NCBI GenBank assembly: GCA_030998015.1
Contig: JARWMV010000009.1
Span: 310,001 to 374,000 of the forward strand
Source of the DNA: Ceratorhiza oryzae-sativae
Taxonomy: Eukaryota; Basidiomycota; Agaricomycetes; Cantharellales; Ceratobasidiaceae
Direction of reading: 5' to 3'
Length of the DNA stretch: 64,000 bases
Below, piece after piece: positions 42,871 to 54,865 of this stretch. The stretch's first letter is position 1. Each line of letters starts with the position of its first letter. The position numbers and the translations under genes are program-made. The notes below the pieces were generated by a model, which worked only from the letters and a program-made list of their open reading frames with translations, was not told where the DNA came from and searched no databases.

Positions 42871-45244
42871 TTAAGACCATCTTTTGTGATACTTGTCATC
42901 TATCCGAATAGTGTGTAATGACTCTTCATTGTATAAAAGGTTGCTCACAATCTCTTTCACATGCCCGGCATCAGGTCGCTTCTCGGGTTCGAATTCCCAA
43001 CAAGACTGGAGTAGCGACCATACAGTGTCGCCGTGGTCAGAGCCTCTTGGGATATGCTCCTCGGGTCGAGCTGGGTGTGCTTTCTCAAACAATACAAGAT
43101 ACATGATGTTAGGATCCGATTTTCCTATCCAGGGAGCTTCTGCGGTAAAGATCTCCTGAATTTTCGCTGCATCAGTGCTTTACTCGTTTCCAATGGTGCT
43201 ACATATATACCAGCATTGTCTCACGGCGGCCACCGTTAGCTAGCGCTGGAGAGCACTTGAAAAAACTTACCATTCCCAATGCGTAAATATCGGCCTCAAA
43301 ACTGCACTTTTTGCCCCTAAAAAGCTCCGGAGCCTGGGAAGACCCAAAGTTGTGGGTTTCGCGTCCGATTCAAGGGAGAACTTCTTACCGCCCAACGATA
43401 TGAAATGTTTGATTTTGTAGAGGTCGAGGTGAACTGAAGGGTATACTCGAGCAGAGTGGCGTTGCCAAAGTCGGCAAGTTGCGGTGCGCCGTCCTGAGCT
43501 ATAAGAATGTTTGCCTACAGGTCGTGGTCATGGACGGTATTTTCGAAATAAAGGGATACGAACACCCTTCAAGTCTCCATGGATCTACCGCGAAAATTAT
43601 TTTAGCAAAGTGGGTATTATTTTATAAGCTCCGTCATTGAATGAAAAAAAGACCGACCACTCCTGATTCATGTAGGTATTGTAGACCCTCTGTCACTTTC
43701 GTGCTCTAGTTCCAACGATGCGATGTCAACAGGGCACGTTATGGGCCTGTGGTATTCTTACCATTACACATCGATCTACCTCTGGGTGTAGCTTAATGTA
43801 TTGGGGTAAATTTCCGTTCAGCTCCCATTTGGCGATCATTCCGATTTGACCTCGGAAGGTGATCAAGCCGAGCAATGGCTGTACATTGGGATGTCGACAC
43901 TTTGACCAGGTATACAATTCCCGCGCCGCGGTCTTGCATGCGTGAGCGTCTGGCCTAAACCTGGGATCAGCCGAGGACTCACTTTCAGTGAGCTCTGATT
44001 TTGTTCATCCGGGCCAATCTGAAGTCGTATAGTCTTAATCGCAATTACAGTGCCGTTCTTCAGTTGACATTTATATATATCCCCAAATCCACCAGATGAA
44101 ACTGGATATTCGCTGCAGCTTGACATGTTGAGTTCGCGCGTCATGTCGTTGCAGCCTCGAACACTTAGATGTGAGACAATTTCGTCAACAGTCTAGAACA
44201 GTAGCTATTAGATCGCTGTAGCGTTTTTTATTCACAAAAGTAGATGATAGATACCATTGTGCTTGAGATTTCCGGATCAAAATCCTGGATCTCCATTGAA
44301 ATATACTTCTTGGTCGTTTCCGCTCGCGCGCGTGAGGCGCGCACATCCCAAACTCTCAAACGACAATCTTCAGATCCGGAGACAAGACAGCTACCGTCTG
44401 GAGTGAATGCGATAGCCCAGACTGATGCATTATGACCCCGGAGCGGTCCTTCGTGGAGGGCGTGAGTGTCCAAGTTCCATATTCGCGCTGTCAGATCGCT
44501 GGAGCCAGCAGCAAGGTACCTCCCATCCGGTGAAAATACGGCGCACCGAACATTAGAGGTGTACCCCTTGATGGGCCCCCTAATATTCTCCCCTGTTTTT
44601 GAGTCCCAGATACGGACTGTGTCATCAAAGGATGTGGAAGCAAAACAGCGCCCGTCCGGTGAGAGCGCTAGTGAGGTAACGATCATATCATGACCAACGC
44701 ATTGAAAGAGGATTGCTCGAGTGACTAGATCATACGCAATGATACGTCCGTCGCTGTATGCGCCAATGATCTTACTATCATCGGATGGAACGATCAAAGA
44801 GTATACGGCTCTATCAGCATGAATAGGCGCCCCTACTGGTTGTCCATTTTGAGCATCCCATATACGAACGTCCCCATCGTCAGATCCAGATATCAAAATC
44901 TGACCGTTGTTAGAGAATACAACAGAGTTGACTGGGTCTGTATGACCCTGAAGCGGGCCAAGTAGCGCCTTTCCCGTTATTGCGTCCCATGTCCGCACAG
45001 TGTAATCAAACGAGCCGGTCACGATTCTGCAGCCATCTGAGGAGAATCTCAAGGACTTGACTGATCGATTATGTCCAGATAGTGGGCCAAGAATCATCTT
45101 GCAAGTCACCATATCCCAAATCACTACAGACAGCCCATGGCTGACCGCTACAGAATTGCCTGCTGGCGTAATTGCAATCGAATAGATCGGGAAGCCGAAT
45201 TTCCAGTTCCGAATCAGCGAAGCCATTTCCGGAGGGTCACCCAA
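42871..45244 (-). CDS. WD40-propeller/protein kinase fusion
   Basis: Cytoplasmic signalling protein of 636 residues: a seven-blade WD40 propeller (about residues 1-310) followed by a protein kinase domain. Eight exons, all introns phase 0: complement(42871..43155, 43272..43334, 43389..43514, 43564..43584, 43661..43705, 43762..43932, 43983..44192, 44255..45244). The propeller is one 990-nt exon; its blades have regular GH...D..IWD patterns. A linker (TVDEIVSHLSVRGCND) leads to the kinase: glycine loop SSGGFGDIYKC, Lys in IAIKTIRL, Glu in AARELYTW, catalytic HGDLKGANIL, ADFGNA, APELFRG, EADIYALGM and WEFEPEKRPDAG. All catalytic residues are present. HGD instead of HRD is common in this agaricomycete family. 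It is related in exon plan to 49460-51806. The propeller resembles those of fungal NLR proteins, but no NACHT/NB-ARC domain is present. Confidence 0.85.
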
Positions 45245-47207
45245 TCGACGCTATACGCTGGATAGGTCGCTATGGCACCGAGCCTCGGAAAGTACACGGC
45301 TGGGGAATTTTGGGTTGCGACAGGCGGATGAAGTACGGCATCGACCGCGGCGATTAGCACACCGTTGAGCGGTAACGGGGTTTCATACTTGCCAGGATGT
45401 TCCTCGTACGTAGGAAGGCTACCGAATCGCGATAACCACAGTTGTTAGTAGACTTGGGTCAGGGGATGTGGGCGCTAATCGTGGCCCAGTTACATTACTG
45501 GGACAACTTTGATGCTCCAAACAGATCAGCACGGATTGTCCCCCATATATGCGCCATTAATCGGCTCCGTGCATGAAGAATCGAAGCCAAAGTATTCGAT
45601 AGTAATAGATTGAAGCGTGCTCTCTTCTAGTTAACCACTAGCATCAGGAGATGGACTGGCATAACGGTCGGGTAGTTACCCAGAATATGCAGAACCAAGC
45701 CGCTGTGGATTTGGTAGGAACGAAACAATATGAAGTAAGTTCTCCACAAAATTTTATTACTCACACGATTGTGGTTCTAAGGCGCAGTAGTAACGCAAAC
45801 GAGGCGCTCGCTCGCAGGATCAAAGGATATGATAGTTAAATCTTTCTGGCTTCAGGCTCACCTCACCCCATGCATAGTTCGTACGGAGCTACATTCACCT
45901 CTCGTACCATGGCTACTCAATTCGACGGCTCGTTTTGTTCCACTGCAAGGAAAATTTTTCTTAGACCCAAATGCATAGATAAACACTCAACAACTAATTC
46001 GCATGGCATACGGTACTGTAGCAGGAGTGTGGCTCTGTCCAGCCTCAATCTGAGATTACTAGTACATCGCCCGCCGGACATTTCCCAGAAGTTTCTCGTC
46101 AAAATCGAAATCTAGGATTAATCGCATAACTTTGCAGCGAGTTCCGTTCGATTCGGCTCTTCCGAGCTTGTTCCTTGAGGCTGACCGTACCAACGCCAGC
46201 CGTCAATCGCCTTCGGCGGCCGGACTCACTCAATTACAGTGCCGACGGTATGGGCAAAGCGTAGGATTTGCGTAGCTTATTCTGCAGGAGAAGAAGATAA
46301 ACACCTTGCCATCTTCGATCCGGGTATCTTTGAATTCGGCCCCATCAACGATTCGCTGGAGCATACCACAATGAACCACGTTTGCCCGAAATCAAGGCCA
46401 CGGTAGCTAAGACCGGCAAGCGAGAAAGTGATTTGTACATCAGGGGCTATATTTATACACACGGAATATCGTGGGCAATTGGGGCAGAGTCAAGATGCGC
46501 AGGTGTGGCTCGGCTGATTCAACCGGGATACTGGCCCAGGGCGCTTAAAGCTGATGAATCAGCCAATGACGACAAATCGCTGGGGTCGCTTGTCGTCATC
46601 TCGCCCTTGCTAGGGGCGGGTATCATTACGGTGGCGTGTTTTCATTCATATCGCCGCGGGCGATGGTGGACTCTCAGATGTTCATTAAATGGTGCTTGAT
46701 CTCGAAACGCCTGAGCTAATCCGACTCTCTTCCGATTCTTGGCTCGGCAATCACGTTCAACTCGTGTAACGGGAGTCATTTACTAGAGTCTTAGTCAAAG
46801 TGAGGAACGCATGCCGACCCTGCCCGATGGCTCCTAACCAGCACTCGGGTGTTTGGACTACTGTCTGACAAGAGGTTCACAGGGTGAGTGCCTTGGGCGC
46901 GGCGGCGTTGGTCGAAGCAAGTGTCGGCGGCACTCGCTCCTCGCACTTGCGAGAGCAAAATCCAGGATACAGCTCGGGGATTTGGATTTTCCACCGGAGC
47001 CTCCACCAACCCCATTATGTCATTTTCTCGCAAACCCAGAAACCGGCACGCCAATGTCCCGAATCCCGGCGAAAAGACAGATACGATTCATAAGCTGGGG
47101 GCGGCTTTGTCCGAAACAAGTGTGGCGCGTTGTGGGGTGTTTTTGCCGAGCGGCGTATAAAGTGCAGCCGAGCTTGGAGATGGTATGTTCGGGCTCTGTC
47201 CGCCGTA
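45245..47207. other. Divergent intergenic region between WD40-kinase and MFS genes
   Basis: No gene supported. Short ORFs (for example 45651-45839 and 46382-46699) have no domain. The region contains both promoters. Confidence 0.4.
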
Positions 47208-49264
47208 ATGTCGCTGTCCAGGTCCTCTTCAGTCACGGTCGACGCGCCGAGGGAGCTGCCGCGCCCGGATGTTTCTGATCTTGAAAAGGACGAAAAGGTT
47301 GCAACCGAGGTACCCGATGGAGGTCTGGCAGCATGGATGACGGCGAGTCTCTTGCCTCCTTCCTGTTTTTAGACTACATACTTAGCCTTCCGCAGGCGGG
47401 GGGATCGTGAGTTTGAATTCGAAAGTTTGGCTGGATTGACTGAAAGCGGAATGAGGCTAGATGGCTTGTTTCGTTTAGCACATTCGGGTAGGTCTCTATC
47501 GAGTCATATTTGAAATAGTATTGATTGGTTTTCTCTCTAGTTATATTGGCGCATTTGGGGTTTATCAGGATTACTACACACGAACATTTATGACAAGCCA
47601 GGTATGAATCCCAATATCTCCAGGTGACGAATGCTAATGCCTCTCCAAGTCGGCTTCTGCCATCTCATGGATTGGTTCCACTCAGATTGGGCTCGTTTTT
47701 ATAATGGTGAATATCACTCAGTCTATTCTGAACGCCATGCTAAGCTGGTGTTTGCGCGTAGGGATCCATCTCAGGCAAGCTCCTAGATATGGGTTACTTT
47801 CATTGGTCTGTTGGTATCGGTTCCTTCATATACGTGTTTTGGTTCGTCTTTCTCTATCAAAGCGAGACTCTAGCTTACCGAATAAAAGCTTATTCATGCT
47901 CTCTTTGGCACATGAAGACCAGTACTATCAAGTGTTCCTTCCACAGGCGATAGGGCTCGGAATCGGTCAAGGACTTTTATTTTTGCCGTCCGGTATGTCC
48001 AGCTCCTCGTTACTTCTCACAACCATTTTGACTTGTGGACAGTCGGCGTAATATCACATCACTTTGCAAAACGGCGATCCCTTGCCATGGGCATCGTCTT
48101 CACTGGCTCGTCGTGTGGTGGAATGATATTCCCAATCATGTTGAATAACATCATAAAAAGAGCCGGGTTCGGCTGGGGTGTGCGCTCGACTGCATTTCTA
48201 GTGCTCGGTAGGATACAGAGCGCATACAAGCTGGTTCAGTGCCTGACCGGGTACGATTAGCCTGTTTGCTTAGTGCGAACCTTATGATGAAGACTCGACT
48301 GCCACCGAAGCCGGCGCACACCTCTCACTCATCGGATGTTCGGAAGATTATGAAGCACTGGGTGTTCCACTTGACAGTTCTTGGGTGAGTGCTCTTACTT
48401 GATGGGAGGCTACGGTATTGAGCAAGGCACATAGGATCTTCCTGGCCCAACTCGGCATCTGGTTCCCGATATTCTATGTCCAGGTAGATCCTTGGCATTA
48501 TAAAATATGCGGTTCGCTGACCTTAACCGGTTAGCTTTTCTCCGTCAGACACAATCTTGACCGTACTCTAGCGTTTTACGCGGTATGATTCTCGTATGCA
48601 TCACTAGCTTCGCTTAACCCCTTCTGCATAGTTGACCATTCTGAATGCGGCTTCTATACTCGGTCGAACACTTCCGAATTTTATTTCAGACGTGAGTGAC
48701 GTGTCTCAGAAGGAACTATTATTAAACCGTAATCCATGTAGAAAATTGGAGTGTTTAATGTCTTCATTCCTTGCTCGACCATCGGCGGCATCTTGGTGTT
48801 TGCCATGTTCGGTGTCAAGTCTTCTGCTGCGCTAGTCGTGTTTACTATTCTCTACGGGTTTTTCTCTGGCTCTTGTGAGTATAGTTTCAGCCTCGTTGCT
48901 CACGATGTACTGAATCTTGCGCACGCTAGTCTTTTCCCTCATGTCGCCTATGATCGTTTCGCTGGCAGACCATATGCACGAAGTCGGGTGAGTTGCAGCA
49001 TTCACTAATCCTCATACTGTATGGCTTATGCTACGACAGGTTGAGGCTCGGCTTTGCGTTCACCGTAATCGGGATCGCGACGCTCATCGGCACCCCGATT
49101 TCGGGTGCGTTACTCACGGACCAGTATATTTGGCATCGGCCAATCATTTTTTCGGGTGTACGTGTTCGCCACCATCCCGTTATTCTTGTTCTGATGATTT
49201 TCCTTTTAGATTATCTTTTTGGCTGGGTCTGGGTGTCTCGTCGTTGCTCGGGTTATGCATGTGA
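47208..49264 (+). CDS. MFS transporter, monocarboxylate-transporter-like
   Basis: Membrane transporter of the major facilitator superfamily. The ATG at 47208 gives a cytoplasmic N-terminus (VSDLEKDEKVATEVPDGG), then the family start motif PDGGLAAWMT. Spliced pieces in order: AGGSWLVSFSTFGYIGAFGV, YQDYYTRTFMTSQ, SASAISWIGSTQIGLVFIM, GSISGKLLDMGYFHWSVGIG, FLPQAIGLGIGQGLLFLPS, VGVISHHFAKRRSLAMGIVF, TGSSCGGMIFPIMLNNI, IFLAQLGIWFPIFYVQ, LTILNAASILGRTLPNFISD, GVFNVFIPCSTIGGILVFAM, FAFTVIGIATLIGTPISGAL. Exon 2 may be 11 nt (47396-47406), preceded by a GC donor (ACG|GCGAGT). About a dozen exons; the 3' end is uncertain by a few codons. Conserved G-[KR] loops fit the MCT/Mch family; substrate cannot be told. 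It sits between two kinase genes, divergent from one and convergent with the other. Confidence 0.75.
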
Positions 49265-49459
49265 AGCACAAAGGACACAATCGTGTATGATTAGAGTATG
49301 TCTGGGCTCGCTTGTGGCAAACGGAGGTTTATTATGGCCCGAATTTATAATGCACGCAAGTATGAGGCGTATCATAGACAAAGGCACTTCAAAGAGACGT
49401 AATCACAAGCCTGAGCGGCCGAAAGTTGGCAAAATAAGACGTTAATCCAAGTGAAGCAT

Positions 49460-51806
49460 CTACAAACAACAAATCAACTTATGTTCATCGAGATATTGAG
49501 CAATAACTACCATATCCAACACTGCTTGCGCGGTCGGACGAGAGCGAGGGTCCCTCTGCCAGCATCGCAGCAACAAAATCCACCGCCCATCGCCATTTTG
49601 AGCTTCCTGCGAAAATTCTAGCGGCCGCATAGGATGTTTCCCACCAGTCACGGCGAGTATCACTCCAGACTCTTTGGTCTTTTCAGAGTAGGGTCTTCTG
49701 CCCGTCATGGTTTCCTTTATGAGAAAAATCAGAACCATACATTTATCAGGCGCTTTGCTTGAATAGCTCAAAGTTGAAAAGAGATAAAATGGAAGCCAAA
49801 TGGTCCGACGGACCATCCGTTCTGGGCGAAGCAGCAGGGCATCCATTTTGTTTGACCCAGCGAGCTTTAAGGTGTGCCCAACAAGGCTCCCTTGCATGTG
49901 GTACAGATGCCACCTACCAGTATTGTCTAGAATTTGCTTTTCAGTCATTATAGCAACGAATTCCGCTACACAGAACATACCATTCCCAACGCATACACAT
50001 CTGCTTCTTTACTCCGTTCAGGTGGCTTAGTCTCATCATCATCCAGTAGTTCAGGCGCCTATATATCAATCGAGACAGTTGTAGGGCGTGCACGCGATGC
50101 TAATGGAACTTCTCACCATCCATCGAGTGGTTCCTCCGCCTTTTTGAGTAGTGTCGGTGAACGCGAGAGAGCACTCCGTTAAGATAGCGTTACCAAAATC
50201 GTTGAGCTTAACTACTTCTTGGTCGGATACCAATATGTTTTTCTGGAAGAATTCGGTTATGAAGTCCTATCATCATATTTAGTACTCACCCCCTTGAGGT
50301 CGCCGTGAATCTAACAATTTCCGTCGTTCAGGCCATGGCAATTCAAAGCACGAGTGTGAAATACTACATACGATGTTGCATTGATGAACATGCGCTAAAC
50401 CTCTAGCAACTTGAATGCACTGAAATGCGCCTCGGTATTAGTTTGGTGTCAACTTCCAGAATGGATAGACGAGTATCGAACCAGTTTCCATCTGTCCGCG
50501 GACGGGTTTTTTGCAACATAGTCCCGCAGCGTTCCATTTTGCATCCATAAAGATATCATCGCCAGTTGGCCTCGGAACATTGCAACCCCCATTAGGTTTA
50601 ACACGTTCTCGTGCTTCACCTTTGACCAATAATATAGTTCTCGAGCAGCCCTCTGTTGAATCGTCAGACATAATGAATGTGTCTAACAAGTTTAGGGGCC
50701 GAGCTACTCGTACCTTAATGTCTTTGCTGAATGTGTTGTCCCATGGCATGTACCCTCAGACACTTGGCAGCCACTTCAGTCTGATCGGAAAGTTTACCAC
50801 GGTAAACGTCCCCAAATGTCCCACCCGCCACTGCGCTTATACCAAATTCCGACATATTCAGCTCTCCAGTGTAATTGTTGCATCCACGGTCGATTAGATG
50901 GGTAAACACTTCATCAACCTCCTGATAACCTCGTCAAATTTCTCATGACATGCATGAATTGTAATTTGAGACACATACTGTGTTTCTTCCCACTGATATT
51001 CGTTGCATAATTTGTAGAAAACGGTGGCTAGCGATAAGTCTGCAATATTCTCACATTGACCTAAAATCTGAAAGTGCGTACCAACAGTCGACGTGGACTT
51101 GATTCTATTGATGACACTCTACATGAAGATAAGTTAATATAATTCCTCACAAAAGGGAGTTTGTGCATACATCAATGTCGTCAAGATCACCGTCACTGAG
51201 GAGTGTTGTCTGGCTAGCTGCCACCAGTGAACTTTTACGCCTCAATAGCAATAGGAGGTTTTCAATCTCCAGAGAAAACGGATGCGTATCCCCCAACACA
51301 GTTTGGCTAATATCATATGCTTGCTTCGCATACTTTTCGGCTTGAAAGAAGCGATCCATACGCTCGTTTATCCAGGCCATAGTGCATAAGCTGTCCATAA
51401 TTGAGTGTTCATCTTTGGGTGTCGCACGTTCGCACATGCGTAATATTTGGTTTTCTAGATTCTCTGCGGTGGACCAAATGCCCTGTTTACAATAGGTAGA
51501 TGCAAGATTGCGGAGTGTGTCCAGAGTCTCCGGATGAGCGACTCCGAGTGAACCCTGGCGTAGATCCCACGCAGCGAGGTAGACTTTCTGAGCCTCAGAG
51601 ATCATCTGTCTCTGCATATAAATTGCAGCCAGTTGATCTTTAACAGGAATGGATATTGGGTTGAAGATACCAAGCTTTTTCTCTTTTGCTAGCAAAATCT
51701 TGATGGCCTCGTCCTCTGCCAGGCTTCGGAGCCTAAAAAAGCTATTGGACACCTCCTCGCTTAGGCTGGACTCGGAGGCTGGCTGAGAGCTGAATTGGCT
51801 CGACAT
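49460..51806 (-). CDS. TPR/protein kinase fusion
   Basis: About 561 residues: an N-terminal kinesin-light-chain-like TPR domain (LGVAHPETLDTLRNLASTYC ... LGDTHPFSLEIENLLLLL; about residues 60-190), a 48-residue linker exon, then a kinase. Exons, all introns phase 0: complement(49460..49714, 49981..50058, 50117..50242, 50290..50310, 50372..50419, 50482..50652, 50714..50921, 50975..51118, 51171..51806). Kinase motifs: VAGGTFGDVYRG, Lys in VAAKCLR, AARELYYWSKVKHENV, IHGDLKGKNILV, NDFGNA, APELLDDD, EADVYALGM, WQRDPRSRPTAQ. Exons of 171, 21 and 126 nt match those of the WD40-kinase gene exactly. Exon 3 has one base too many: the frame changes at GAGGGTACATG, and dropping one G restores CLRYMPWDNTFSKDIK. 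The single extra G in a G run may be an assembly error. Confidence 0.82.
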
Positions 51807-52084
51807 AGGACACGACCCGTCAAGGGAAAAATACCCTGGTTATGTGACTGCGCGAGTGGATGGGCTGAGGGGACGTGGTTGTGGTCGAATGACAAGCCGA
51901 ATCGACTGATGTTTTAACGTGAACTTGTTGGCACGCGACAACGCCCGGCGTCTACCATTTTTTGGCCAACCGCTTCGGGCGATTGTGCTAGCTTTCTTTG
52001 CGGTTGTCAAAGGTTCATGCCTGTCAGAAAGTAATCGCCGGGATGTCAAAAACTATGTTTCGACAAGATCGAACGAACGAAAAC

Positions 52085-52251
52085 TCAGGCAAAAGCCGAA
52101 AATCTAGCGAGCGCAAGATAGCCCCATATGGCTTAGTGTGTTTTTTTAGCGCTCATTTGACACTGGTAGCCGGAAGCTAGTGAGCTTTAAAAAGCGTACT
52201 TGGACGCTAGGCTTCCAGTTGACGCTAGTCAGATTTTCAGCTTCTGGCTGA
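52085..52251. repeat. Foldback element M1 (MITE-like)
   Basis: 167 bp with imperfect inverted ends: TCAGGCAAAAGCCGAAAATC at the left and the reverse complement of TCAGCCAGAAGCTGAAAATC at the right, both leading into CTAGC. No coding capacity. Its ends resemble those of M2 and M3. Confidence 0.6.
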
Positions 52252-52332
52252 GGATGGCTATCGAAAACGTAAATAGATACTCGTAATTTCAAAACTATGG
52301 CAAGAATTTATACGTACATAGATTTTTGACTC

Positions 52333-52493
52333 GTCCAAAAGCAAATTCGCTAGTTAGGGCTAGTTATAGCCCTGGTTCTACCTAAGCAGAATTGACGCCC
52401 GGGTAGTTCAGATTAGCACGCGCTACTGGCGTTCATTGTGCTTAGGTAGAACCGGTGTTCTGCCTAGCCCTCAGTAGCGAATTGGATTTTGGA
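52333..52493. repeat. Foldback element M4
   Basis: 161 bp that can form one long hairpin. The outer ends GTCCAAAA and TTTTGGAC pair, followed by AATTCGCTA and AGGGCTAG arms and a perfect 15-bp inner pair GGTTCTACCTAAGCA / TGCTTAGGTAGAACC (52373-52387 and 52439-52453). The sequence is unrelated to M1. Confidence 0.65.
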
Positions 52494-52502
52494 CAAGGAG
52501 AG

Positions 52503-52858
52503 CATCACGTTCCGGCGCATAGCGTACCAAGGGCGGGTACCCCTAACCGTAAACCACCTGAGTTGGTTCTCACATATCTGTGAGAGCGAATAGACAGAAG
52601 TAGACATCAGTAAGTTCATGAAAATTGTTGTGTTGATACCCGACCTAGAGTGTGAGATGAAGCTAGGCGTGGGCCATTGAGGTAGGCCTATGGAGAGCAG
52701 GCGATCTATCTCACGTTGTGGGTAAGCTATTAACAAAACAAGTTTCATGGAGCTTAACAGTTCCTATTCCTATATTTCGAGCTCACAGATATTCGGGAAT
52801 TATTTCGGATGTTTTGCCGTTAGGGGTACCCGTGGTACGCTACGCGCCGGAACATCAT
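52503..52858. repeat. Terminal-inverted-repeat element M5
   Basis: About 356 bp with about 45-50 bp imperfect inverted ends. The left end contains GTTCCGGCGCATAGCGTACC and GGGTACCCCTAAC; the right end has the inverse. The interior has no recognised gene, so it is a non-autonomous element by appearance. Confidence 0.6.
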
Positions 52859-53343
52859 CGTATCAAGAATCTATGCGTCTAGAAGTACGTGCCATAATTT
52901 TGCGACTCTAAATGTATGTTGAATTTTTCGATACCCATTTTCAATCGACGCGAGCTTTTAACAACCCCAATAATATCTCTGGTGCTGAGGTGAGGAATCT
53001 GGGTTTAGGAAGTCTATATGACACCCCCAGTTGTTTTTGTCTCCGTCGATTTTTCGAGCGCTATCATACATATTCATATTATATATTCAATAAAAATTTC
53101 GGTCCAAAAACAACAAGATCAGCGCTCGGGAGCACAATGAATCCTATGAAGACAGCACCTACAGTGGTTGCCGCACCTGGGCATTACTGAGTAATTTGTT
53201 CATGAGAAAGAACTGATACATGTACGCGGTCTCGAATGCTGGACGCTCGTGGTCGGAGCTCTGATTGCATGTACCAACACTCGTTGATCACGTCTTCTGA
53301 AATTTCAATCTTCGCTTAGTTGCTCTACAAGCGCGAGGCGTTC
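52859..53343. other. Spacer between foldback elements
   Basis: No gene or clear repeat seen. Confidence 0.35.
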
Positions 53344-53530
53344 TCGGCCAACCCCCGAAAATCTAGCTAGCACGTGAGAATGCCCTCACTGTCTAAGTAT
53401 GCTTCTGAGCGTTAACCAGATGCCGATAGCACCGGTAGCCCGTGCTAGTTCGGATCTAGTGAATGCTCAGTAGCATACTTAGACCTGTGGAGCTAGTATA
53501 TGCTAGCTAGATTTCTGGGGTTTGGCTGGT
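53344..53530. repeat. Foldback element M2 (MITE-like)
   Basis: Nearly complete hairpin of about 187 bp. The ends GGCCAACCCCCGAAAATC and GATTTCTGGGGTTTGGC pair, continuing through TAGCTAGCA. A second strong pair is GTCTAAGTATGCTTCTGAGC (53391-53410) with GCTCAGTAGCATACTTAGAC (53465-53484), one mismatch in 20. Confidence 0.65.
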
Positions 53531-54865
53531 TCGTCTACGGCTGTCTCCGGGAGCAGATCCAAGGAGCGCCTAGCCGTTTCATGGACCACACAGACGAGTA
53601 GAAGTTTCTGGGTCCCAAAACTTTGAATAGTCATCGCAATTTCCTGCAAGTGTAGTCACGAGGTAACGCGACGTCTGGTGGCGGCTTTAGGATCGAGTTG
53701 TACTGTCGCGGCTAAGTGGTGGTGGCAGGTAACCGACCGGAGGGTCGGTGGAAGAATACATTGGTCTCTTGAAGCAAATCGCCCATCGCCCACCGCCACT
53801 CGCGAGTTTTGTGCAGATTTGTTGCACAATTGCCTGAATAGGAAGACCGAGAGGCAGGAGCGCGAGCGCCGTCGAAGTGTGGCTGTGTCCGGCTGTCCCC
53901 GTAACGGACAGTCGGGCCACAAGCACGAAATTCCGAATAAAGCAGGACACGCTAAAGTCCTTGTCTCTGTAGATTAATTTGAAGGGGTTGATATCGCAGG
54001 TTCAGGATTGGCTTGTCAGTGGTATTCACTAGCGAGGGGTCCGACTATCGAGTACCTTCCCAGTGCCCTCCGGCGTGTCCGACGCTTAGCAGTACCTGCT
54101 GGTTAAGTCAATTATTTGTGCGACTAAAACAATGGAACACTTATTCTGTAGGTGAAGGTATTCAAATATTGAGATAGGTTTTAATTGTTGATATTTTCAC
54201 GATTTACACGAAGCAGCTGCCCATGTTCGGTGCACCGAGTGACCGCTGTCCAGGGCTCTCGTTTTCCATTATATTGAAACCTCGCAAAAGATAAATAGCG
54301 AAACCTTTGCAAGGATATTAGTTATCGGGCGGGGCGCTCCCAGCGGAACGACCACGGGCCGGATGGAGCAGCGGTGGGGCTAGGCGGTTCAGGGAATTGT
54401 TCAAGGCACTGCGTCTATGCATCCGATATTCCCCTCTCGGTCCGCTCTTATAGACTGATTTATTAAGCCCTGTTCGCCAACGCCGCTTGAGCCCGCGCCC
54501 ACCCGCAACAACCCACTTTCGGTCTAATCCCGGTCGGCCCGCGACCCGACCCGACCGACCACTCCCGACCACGACCGTCGGACTCTACGCGCCACCATGG
54601 CCCAGTGTATAAAACATTCGAATCTCTCGGTCTCGAAAGACCAAAGGCCGGTGTGCTCACTCGATCAGCTCGTTTATCCCATTTAACCTGTTTAGGCAAT
54701 CAGGACTACGCCTCGCGCGGCGCAATCCCAAGATCCAGTTTGAGCGCGACCCAGCTCACACCTGACCTGGACGGTTCTCCAGCTGCTGGTTCTCCGTCCG
54801 TCGTTCTCCGCATCCATCTGGGCCAGCGACAATAATATCCCCGTCTATCTCCCTCTCCATCCACG
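53531..54865. other. Intergenic region upstream of the carrier gene
   Basis: No supported gene. The stretch 54470-54610 is rich in C on the plus strand (repeated CCCGACC-type words), upstream of the carrier gene, and could be promoter sequence. Confidence 0.35.

Noticed and set aside
42974..42992. GGGTTCGAATTCCCAAC resembling a tRNA T-loop
   Set aside because: It lies within the last exon of the WD40-kinase gene (antisense of WEFEPEKRP), and no acceptor or anticodon stems surround it.
49715..49980. Open minus-strand frame across the last intron of the TPR-kinase gene
   Set aside because: Its length (266 nt) is not a multiple of three relative to the upstream exon, and splicing restores GM|ETMTGRRPY as in the paralogue; treated as intron.
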